Shown here in pieces: positions 57,240 to 64,000 of a stretch of DNA of 64,000 nt. The first letter of the stretch is position 1; every line of letters begins with the position of its first letter. The notes beneath the pieces are model-generated. The model made no database searches and had not been told where the DNA came from. It saw only the letters and a program-made list of their open reading frames with translations. Source of the stretch: Macrostomum hystrix (taxonomy: Eukaryota; Platyhelminthes; Macrostomidae); assembly GCA_950097015.1 (NCBI GenBank), contig CATNEN010000041.1, positions 3,141,501-3,205,500 on the forward strand, written 5' to 3'. Both the position numbers and the translations under genes were made by a program.

Positions 57240-60200
57240 TAAAAGTACAGCCAGCGAAACTCAGGCCTCAATTAAACTGGCAAGTAATAAGCAGAAACCT
57301 AATGTAAATGATAATGTAAACTCTGAGAAAGTACAAACTGAATCTAGTGCAGAAAAGAAAGGTCGTGAAGCAGTTGTGAAAGGCGAGATTCGGAATCAGA
57401 AAGTAACATTTTTGCTAGACACTGGTGCAGGACATAACTTCCTAGGAAAGAACTCTTGGAAGAAGATGGTTAAAGACAATGAAATTGAGCCAAGCAATCG
57501 AAGAGTGACCACGTTTGATGGAGCAACTGTAAAGATTGCAGGAGAAGTAACTGTTAAAGTAAAATTTGGAGAAGTTGAAATCGAGACCGAATTTCTCTTG
57601 TGCCATCACGACTGTGACGATATCCTAGGGATGGAATTTTTCCAAGATTATTGCAATAATATTAACTTTGCCACAGGCATGCTTGTACTAAGAAGTAATA
57701 TGTGCATTCCAATTCAATTTACTAAATTGCCAGTTCGTGTTTGTCGAGTATATTGCTCTGAAAAAGTAATTGTGCCAGCTAATAGTGCACTTAGAATTTC
57801 TGTTAAATTGCCGAAAAATGCCGAAGCCAATTATGGCACGCCAATGACTATTGAACCAATCAGAGGACAGATCAACACCAAGAAAGGTACTTTGGATGTA
57901 ATACCGACTCTAGTAACCATGAGTAATGGAATAGGAGTCATTGAAGTTATTAATAAGCAGAGTGACGACATACCGCTATCGAGATCTACGATTATCGGAT
58001 TTGCCAAGCCATTGCAAGCTAAAGACTTAACTTACTATGCCGAGCAAGATCAAGCAGAAAAAGTCAAACCCAATGGACATGTGAAGACTGCGAGATGCGA
58101 GCAATTAAGCCAAGAAGATTGGATCACTGAGATCAATCTAGGAGAAAATCTGACTAATAGACAGAAAGACCAAGTTATCGAGCTGGTAAAAGAACACAGA
58201 GAAGCATTCTCTCAGACCAGTCAAGAAATGGGTCTGACCCACTTGGTGACCCACGAAATCTCATTGAAAGACACCACACCGGTTCGGATTCCTACCAGAC
58301 GGATTCCACCGCATTTGCAAAAACAAGTGGATGACCAATTAGACGACATGCTCGCTAAGAACTTGATAAGACCAAGCTATAGTACTTATTCAACACCATT
58401 GGTCATCGTACCTAAGAAGGATGGAACTATCAGAATTGTCAGTGATTTTCGAGTTCTAAACTCAAGAGTGGATTACTATCCATATCCTCTACCGAACATC
58501 CAGGAGACATTTTCACATTTAACCGGAAGCCAGTACTTCAGCAGCCTTGACCTTAATTCGGGTTATTGGCAAGTTCCTATAAAGGAGGAACACAAGTACA
58601 TGACAGCATTTTCTACGTTAACGAGAGGCCAATTTGAATATCAAGTCATGGCGCAAGGACTGTCTAATGCGCCCGGTACTTTTCAAAGACTGATGAACTT
58701 AGTTTTAACTGGCATTCAGCACAAGTTTGCCATGTCTTACATTGATGACATAGTGACTTACTCTAAGACTTTTGAAGAACATCTCAGTCATCTAAAGGAA
58801 GTATTTCAAAGATTGATAACAGCTGGATTGAAACTAAGACCTAAAAAGTGCAACTTGTTTCAGCAAGAATTAAAGTACTTAGGACATGTAGTCGGAGTCG
58901 ATGGAATAAGAACAGACCCGGCGAAGATCGAGGCTATTAAAACATGGCCAGTGCCTAAAGATGTTAAAGAATTAAGAAGCTTCCTTGGATTGTGCAATTA
59001 CTATTGCCGATTTGTTAAGAATTATGCTGATGCCGCACACCCATTATTTCAATTAACTAAGAAGGGAGTGCAGAATTTCAAGGAAAAATGGACTAAAGTA
59101 CATACTGAGTCATTTGAACTATTAAAACAAAAGCTAATGTCCACTGAAGTGCTTGCCTATCCAGAGTTTTCTGAGAATGAAAAAGTACGAATGGTCCTAG
59201 ATGTCGATGCTAGCGACAATAGAATCGGCGCCTGTCTTGGACAGATACAGTCCGACGGCACTGAAAGGCCGATTGCGTACTTTAGCCGAGCTATGAAAGA
59301 TTCTGAAAAGAGATATCCGATCACCAGAAAAGAGTTGTTAGCATTGGTTGATGGGATGAAGCACTTTCGATTTTATCTCATTGGCAAACGATTCTTAGCC
59401 CGCACTGATCACAAGGCGATCCTATGGCTTCTACGCCAGACTGAAGCGCAAGGAATTCTTGGTCGGTGGATCGAGCGGCTAAGCGAGTTCCAGTATGACA
59501 TCGAGCATCGTTCGGGCAGCAAGCACAGCAACGCTGACAGTCTATCCCGACGACCTGCTGAGACTGACAATACAAAGCCAACACAAATTGACCGAAAAAT
59601 GGACTCTGAATTAGAATTGAAAGGAAGTGAACCGAAGGTGAGCTTACCAGACAGCCAGGTAGGACTGATTCAGCCACCTGAAGAAATCGAGGAAACCGAC
59701 ACCGATGTCCGCGATGATCGTGTAATTGAGAAGGAGATGCCAGCAAAACAGTTGACTAGCAGAAGCTCACTGAAGCATCAAAGCTGTCAGACTGATCTGG
59801 AGATTCTCAAAGAGCAGAAAGTACAGGAAGATGACAAAGATGATGAAGATGATGATGATGTATTCGAAGATGCGAGAGATTACGTTGAAGATGAAGAAGT
59901 TGAAGAAGAGAGATGTCGGAAACTTCTTACTGATTATCTCGAGGTTCCACTCAAGAAGGAGCAGTTGGTGCAAGCCCAGCAAGAAGACTCCTCAGTGAGA
60001 ACACTGATAAATTGGAAGAAGAGTGCAGTAGAGAAACCGACAGGAGACAAATTGTCAGAAGAATTGAAGAAAATGTTAAAGTACTACGAACAGATGAAGT
60101 TCGAAGATGAGTTGTTGACGATTCAAGAAGAAGGAATCAGAAAAATTGTGTTGCCAAAGAGCATTGAAAAAGCAGTGTTTAGAGAACTGCATGACAGCCC

Positions 60201-61755
60201 ATTGGCAGGTCACCTAGGCCGTGATAAAACCACGCAGAGAGTGCGTGAACGGTTTTGGAGACCCGGACTAGTCACTGCAATTGAGAAGTACGTTTCAGAG
60301 TGTATAACGTGTTTAGAGAGTAAAGCGGGACAGCGTATCCCAGCACCTGTGCAGAATTTTCCGATTTGTGAGCCGTTTGAGCGCCTCCATATAGATTTTA
60401 TTGGACCTGTGTCCAAGGACAGCAGAAGAGGGCACAAGTATGTACTGACAATAGTCGATAGTACAACTAGATTCCCATTCGCTTTTCCGACCAGGAACCA
60501 GAAATCAGATACTGTAATCAAGATATTACAAGAAAGAGTATTCGCAGAATACGGACAATGCAAATGGATCCATACTGATAATGGAAAGTCATTTACTAGC
60601 CGACAATTTCAAGCATTTTGTGAGCTGTATGGGATCAAGCACACGTGCACCACACCCTACCATGCTCAAAGTAACGGCTTAGTTGAACGATTTAATGGAC
60701 AAGTCAAATCGATAGTTACATGTCTGATTAACAAGGATCACTCTGATTGGGATCTCATGATTCCAGCCGCGCTCGTAGCAGTGCGAACGAGTATTAATCA
60801 ATCTACCGGATTTTCGCCTCATTATCTATTATTTGGGCGTGAAGCAACTTTGCCCATAGACAATATAGTCAAAAGACCGCACGAATTCGCTAACTATCCT
60901 AGTTATGTAAAAGACCATGCCGAAAGATTGGAGAAAGCTAGTAAAATTGTCAAACAGAAGCTAGAGAAGATTAATGAACAAAGAAAAGAAAAGGCCGAAG
61001 TTGCCAAGAAGCCAAAAGAAATTATTATTGGAGGAATTGTATTGTTAAATAATCCGCAGTTACATCAAGATGAGAGTCATAAATTTCACAGGAAAAAGCG
61101 AGCCGCGTACCGAGTACTTGCTCAGTTATCCGACACAGTTTATCGTGTTCAGAGAGAAATCGAAGGAGAAAGAGTAGGAGAGAAATTAATTGTGCATAGA
61201 AACAACATCACACCAGTGCCAAACACACAAATCACATTACAATCCGCAGAACAAACAAGGAAGGGAGATCACAAAATTAGTCACACCACACGGTCAAAAG
61301 TTAAGGGAGGTCAGGCCACCTCAAATAAAAATAAACAAAATGTAATTGTCATTAATGAAGAAGAAGACGAATCCGAAGAAGAAGACAGAATAAGATGGAG
61401 AGCTAATATGCCAAATGAAGAATCCGAAGACGAAAACTATGCAGAACAGGAAGCAATCCCTGACAATGAAAACGAAAGGCAAGAAGAAGCGAATGAGTCA
61501 GAACAAGAAGAAACAGACAGCGAAATGGACAAGACTGAAGAAATGAACATGAGTGACTCAGAGATTGAACATGAAGAAGAAAGAAATGTACATACAGAAG
61601 GAGCCCATGGCTATAATCTCAGACCACGAAATGACAGGACTGAACAATTGAACAGGGGAGAGCCTACCCCAGGAAGAGGAGTGTTACGTAACACCCAGCC
61701 AGTCACTCACGGCTTCGTGCCTCGGGAACGATACAGAAGATATCTACCCCAGTGA
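57196..61755 (+). CDS. pol: Pol polyprotein: protease, reverse transcriptase, RNase H, integrase
   Basis: Expressed by frameshift from gag; the frame is open from 57133 to TGA at 61753-61755. The first in-frame start-like codon after the overlap (GTG 57376) is unlikely to be a true start. Aspartic protease: FLLDTGAGHNFLG (DTG at 57418). Reverse transcriptase: SSLDLNSGYWQVP, then YIDD at 58738-58749. RNase H: DVDASDNRIGA from 59200, KELLALVDGMKHFRFYL, TDHKAI. Integrase: HX6HX29CX2C zinc finger (H 60190 and 60211, C 60301 and 60310) and a D,D35E core (D 60394, D 60577, E 60685). An unusual linker (59570-59990) and a C-terminal tail (61350-61600) are strongly acidic. The reading frame is intact and all catalytic residues are present. 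Confidence 0.95.
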   Translation, partial: GKLIREGRDARPRPSKSTASETQASIKLASNKQKPNVNDNVNSEKVQTESSAEKKGREAVVKGEIRNQKVTFLLDTGAGHNFLGKNSWKKMVKDNEIEPSNRRVTTFDGATVKIAGEVTVKVKFGEVEIETEFLLCHHDCDDILGMEFFQDYCNNINFATGMLVLRSNMCIPIQFTKLPVRVCRVYCSEKVIVPANSALRISVKLPKNAEANYGTPMTIEPIRGQINTKKGTLDVIPTLVTMSNGIGVIEVINKQSDDIPLSRSTIIGFAKPLQAKDLTYYAEQDQAEKVKPNGHVKTARCEQLSQEDWITEINLGENLTNRQKDQVIELVKEHREAFSQTSQEMGLTHLVTHEISLKDTTPVRIPTRRIPPHLQKQVDDQLDDMLAKNLIRPSYSTYSTPLVIVPKKDGTIRIVSDFRVLNSRVDYYPYPLPNIQETFSHLTGSQYFSSLDLNSGYWQVPIKEEHKYMTAFSTLTRGQFEYQVMAQGLSNAPGTFQRLMNLVLTGIQHKFAMSYIDDIVTYSKTFEEHLSHLKEVFQRLITAGLKLRPKKCNLFQQELKYLGHVVGVDGIRTDPAKIEAIKTWPVPKDVKELRSFLGLCNYYCRFVKNYADAAHPLFQLTKKGVQNFKEKWTKVHTESFELLKQKLMSTEVLAYPEFSENEKVRMVLDVDASDNRIGACLGQIQSDGTERPIAYFSRAMKDSEKRYPITRKELLALVDGMKHFRFYLIGKRFLARTDHKAILWLLRQTEAQGILGRWIERLSEFQYDIEHRSGSKHSNADSLSRRPAETDNTKPTQIDRKMDSELELKGSEPKVSLPDSQVGLIQPPEEIEETDTDVRDDRVIEKEMPAKQLTSRSSLKHQSCQTDLEILKEQKVQEDDKDDEDDDDVFEDARDYVEDEEVEEERCRKLLTDYLEVPLKKEQLVQAQQEDSSVRTLINWKKSAVEKPTGDKLSEELKKMLKYYEQMKFEDELLTIQEEGIRKIVLPKSIEKAVFRELHDSPLAGHLGRDKTTQRVRERFWRPGLVTAIEKYVSECITCLESKAGQRIPAPVQNFPICEPFERLHIDFIGPVSKDSRRGHKYVLTIVDSTTRFPFAFPTRNQKSDTVIKILQERVFAEYGQCKWIHTDNGKSFTSRQFQAFCELYGIKHTCTTPYHAQSNGLVERFNGQVKSIVTCLINKDHSDWDLMIPAALVAVRTSINQSTGFSPHYLLFGREATLPIDNIVKRPHEFANYPSYVKDHAERLEKASKIVKQKLEKINEQRKEKAEVAKKPKEIIIGGIVLLNNPQLHQDESHKFHRKKRAAYRVLAQLSDTVYRVQREIEGERVGEKLIVHRNNITPVPNTQITLQSAEQTRKGDHKISHTTRSKVKGGQATSNKNKQNVIVINEEEDESEEEDRIRWRANMPNEESEDENYAEQEAIPDNENERQEEANESEQEETDSEMDKTEEMNMSDSEIEHEEERNVHTEGAHGYNLRPRNDRTEQLNRGEPTPGRGVLRNTQPVTHGFVPRERYRRYLPQ

Positions 61756-62163
61756 TTTCGAGAACAATAGAGAACAATGGGAGCTCAGTTGACACAGATT
61801 TGCGTTAAAGTCAATGTTAATTGATTAAGATTTAAAATGAGATAAACTGAAAAATCAAATAAAAAGTAATCTGAAAAAGATATTGGAAAAGTAAAAACAT
61901 CAATGTATTCGGGAGAATGAGATCTGTAAAAAGAATCCAAACATGAAAGTATAACTGTAAATGATAAAGTCGGAAATTGAAATTAAATGAGTGTGATATA
62001 TGACATGGCAGAGTAAGGCTGTCAAAAGTGGCCCTCAGATCCCTAGGGAGCCCGGACACATTGATGCGGTCCAGTTTTCGCTCTATATAATAAGACCACC
62101 TAAAGGCCCGCCAGAGAAGAATCTTAAGACAGTGCCAAAGTGTGAAAATTGCAAACCCAAAGA
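61756..62163 (+). other. Non-coding gap between pol and ORF3
   Basis: About 400 bp, AT-rich, no ORF on the sense strand. A splice acceptor for a subgenomic ORF3 mRNA might lie here (pyrimidine-poor, none obvious). Confidence 0.35.
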
Positions 62164-62967
62164 ATGGATAACAACCTAGACGACTTCCTACAAGAATTGT
62201 TGGACGGCGGAGATTTTGCTCAAGAAAATATGGAGACGGCGCAAGAAAATATGGAGACGGCGGCACCAGAGCGAGTAGCGACGCGCCCCAAGCTGCCAGT
62301 CGCTACTGCAATGGCCACGAAAAGACCGCGCACACCATCACCGGTAGCGGTTAAGCAGGCGAAAACGGCACAGCCAGCAGGGATGACAAGCAGCGGCCGC
62401 CTCAAATCGGTAATTTGTTTGAGCACGGCAGGACCTGTTCGGACAGCGACCGAGGCATCCCACAGGCGATATTCGGCTGGGCCGGCACTGCAGCAATTGC
62501 GGCCCGCACCGCTGGAAGCCAACGCTAGAAGGGAGCCGCAGCCGACGCAGGCCAAACCGCAGCCGACACAGGCCAAGCCGCAGCCGACACGGGCCAAGCC
62601 GCAGCCGATGCCTGTCGTGCCGCAGTCTACGCCGCCTGTGCCGCAGAAACAACCGACGCCAGCAGAAGAAGAAAGGGAGAAGATGGTTCACGACCTGACA
62701 GAATACATGGAGAAGGTGGCATTCCACACATACGAACTGTCATACCCGCAACGAACTCAGATATGGAAAAGTATGCTGGTACTGAAGAGTCTGCCGCAGC
62801 ATCAGGCCGTTACCGCACTTCAAGCCGTCGCCCACAATGTACATCAGAGCGCAGCAACCGGCGAGGCGACTCTACATCGGAAAGTGACTAACATGGAATT
62901 TAGATGGGCCTTCCGTCAAATCGGCTGGCCTTATTATCGAGTGTTACCCGCCCCATGCGCATTTTAA
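62164..62967 (+). CDS. ORF3 of the gypsy element, unknown function, possible nuclear regulator
   Basis: 267 aa from ATG 62164 (the frame is open from 62149). It occupies the env position but has no signal peptide, membrane segment or glycoprotein feature. N-terminus: acidic, hydrophobic MDNNLDDFLQELLDGGDF containing LQELL (an LxxLL motif), then the repeat AQENMET twice. Next a basic segment KRPRTPSPVAVKQAK that looks like a nuclear localisation signal. Centre: Pro/Gln repeats (QPTQAKPQPTQAKPQPTRAK). C-terminal 90 or so residues are ordered-looking helices; YELSYPQRTQIWKSMLVLKS resembles a BESS-type protein-interaction motif, but this is only by eye. GC content is higher than in gag and pol, suggesting separate origin. 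Confidence 0.75.
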   Translation: MDNNLDDFLQELLDGGDFAQENMETAQENMETAAPERVATRPKLPVATAMATKRPRTPSPVAVKQAKTAQPAGMTSSGRLKSVICLSTAGPVRTATEASHRRYSAGPALQQLRPAPLEANARREPQPTQAKPQPTQAKPQPTRAKPQPMPVVPQSTPPVPQKQPTPAEEEREKMVHDLTEYMEKVAFHTYELSYPQRTQIWKSMLVLKSLPQHQAVTALQAVAHNVHQSAATGEATLHRKVTNMEFRWAFRQIGWPYYRVLPAPCAF

Positions 62968-63133
62968 AGTGAAGGACATTTATGGACTTAATTTCTTTTT
63001 GGTGAAGGTTTATGTTGTTGTGTTAGTACCATATTTTTGTAATTTTGTATATTTTGTGCCTATATGTTCACCTATAGTTCTGTTTTTGTATATAGTCATA
63101 TTTTCACTTACAGTATGTGCATTCAATTCTGAC

Positions 63134-63149
63134 TAGTAGGGAGGTCAGT
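63134..63149 (+). promoter_or_regulatory. Putative polypurine tract
   Basis: AGTAGGGAGG followed by TCAGT directly before the 3' LTR; short and imperfect, but in the position required for plus-strand priming. Confidence 0.45.
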
Positions 63150-63953
63150 TGAGATAGGGCACCGACTGTATATTTCTTAGAAACGTTTTCCCGCGAAAAT
63201 CTAGTATTTTGTTTGAAATTCAACTTTTGTTTAAATGCACTAATTTGTTTTAAAAGCACCTTTTGTTTAAATGCACCGAATAATTATTGTTTGAATGAAG
63301 TCGCGGAATGGTAGGAGAATTTACTATAAATACACGAGAGAAAACAGGGAGACAGACAACGTGTTAACGTGTTGTATACACATACGTTCTGATAAAGAAA
63401 GCTTGAATCATTAAAGTGTTCGTGTTAAAGAGTTATTTGAAGAGACATTGCGAAAGAGAGTAATAAGAGTTAAAGATAGCTGTAACTCTAGATCCACTGG
63501 AAAGCCCTATGAAACGGACTGAAGATTGAAATTGAAGACTGAGCTGAAGACTAAAATTGATGGTTAAACTGAATGATAATTGAAAGACTGATAAAGACGG
63601 ATAAAGACTGATAAAGACGGATAAAGACTGATAAAGACGGATAAAGACTGATAAAGACGGATAAAGATTGATACAAAGTACTTATAGAAATAACACAGTA
63701 AAGTTATAAGCAGAAGGAAATATAGAGGAAAGATACCGGCCATACTGAAAGTATAACGCTACCAGATTGAATACATAACGCTACCAATTTAAATTGAGAT
63801 AAAGCGAATAATTAAAAGACATTCATAAGATTGACAAAAGTATAAAAGGCCTGTAACAACTTTGGTGACAGCAGTAGAAATTAATTTAGACCTACGACAA
63901 CTTTGGTGGCATTATTAAAGAGTAATATTGAATTTAGTAAGAGCCCTAGGACA
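63150..63953 (+). repeat. 3' LTR
   Basis: 804 bp, same ends, same four 20-bp units and same internal sites as the 5' LTR; no difference noticed between the two. Followed by the target duplication GTCA (63954-63957) and flanking host DNA. Confidence 0.95.
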
Positions 63954-64000
63954 GTCAGCAGCTTCAATTTAAATGACAATATCCTGATAGTCTTGTTTGG

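Larger units (their letters stand above)
55338..63957 (+). mobile_element. Complete Ty3/Gypsy LTR retrotransposon with an extra ORF3
   Basis: The element runs from 55342 to 63953 (8612 bp) between 4-bp target duplications GTCA (55338-55341 and 63954-63957). Both LTRs are 804 bp, begin TGAGATAGG and end GGACA, and I found no difference between them. The order gag, protease, reverse transcriptase, RNase H, integrase is that of Ty3/Gypsy (Metaviridae). Pol is in the -1 frame relative to gag. An unrelated third ORF lies between pol and the 3' LTR. All three ORFs are uninterrupted, so the copy looks recent and may be capable of moving. Confidence 0.95.

Noticed and set aside
61832-62266. 144-codon antisense ORF in the retrotransposon
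   Set aside because: Lies opposite the pol-ORF3 gap and the ORF3 start; composition typical of antisense reading.
62149-62967. ORF3 as an envelope gene
   Set aside because: No signal peptide, transmembrane segment, furin-like site or cysteine pattern is visible despite the env-like position.

Overview
The window is nuclear DNA of a multicellular animal. It holds intron-containing genes for four conserved metazoan proteins and one complete Ty3/Gypsy LTR retrotransposon. The species cannot be named from the sequence. Exons are GC-rich, introns and flanks are packed with minisatellites, and 3' splice sites sit directly before start codons; a spiralian or flatworm-like animal with spliced-leader trans-splicing would fit, but that is a weak inference.

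Left to right: (1) 1-181, minus strand: the N-terminus of a casein kinase I alpha-like gene, cut by the window edge and carrying a 1-base insertion in the glycine-rich loop. (2) 182-3431: AT-rich spacer with a 278-bp MITE (14-bp terminal inverted repeats, 8-bp target duplication). (3) 3448-9439, plus strand: a 7-exon ATP-dependent 6-phosphofructokinase (805 aa predicted), with splice phases agreeing at every junction. Its introns are largely minisatellite, and one array is built from copies of the exon's own 5' splice site. (4) 9440-16236: 3' region of the kinase gene followed by arrays with 42-, 49/51-, 20- and 32-bp units. (5) 31367-16237, minus strand: a Kv2/Shab voltage-gated potassium channel in four predicted coding exons (1001 aa predicted), with an 8.5-kb first intron containing about eight different arrays. 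(6) 31368-38316: gene-poor spacer with a long 43-bp array and a tRNA-like SINE head. (7) 50644-38317, minus strand: a five-exon MTSS1/MIM-type I-BAR (IMD) protein (591 aa predicted), with a 2.3-kb 42-bp array and a 25-bp array in its introns. (8) 50645-55337: AT-rich spacer containing a foldback element. (9) 55338-63957: a full-length gypsy element with two 804-bp LTRs that I read as identical, 4-bp target duplications, gag, a pol reached by a -1 frameshift, and an extra third ORF where env would lie.

The four host genes are unrelated (a signalling kinase, glycolysis, an excitability channel, a membrane/actin regulator), so no operon-like logic is implied. Minisatellites dominate the window: about 25 distinct families, some with higher-order duplications, some containing captured fragments of neighbouring exons or of another array. 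The two most interesting items are the retrotransposon's third ORF (acidic LxxLL-containing N-terminus, basic NLS-like segment, BESS-like C-terminus) and the exon/splice-site sequence captured in the minisatellites.
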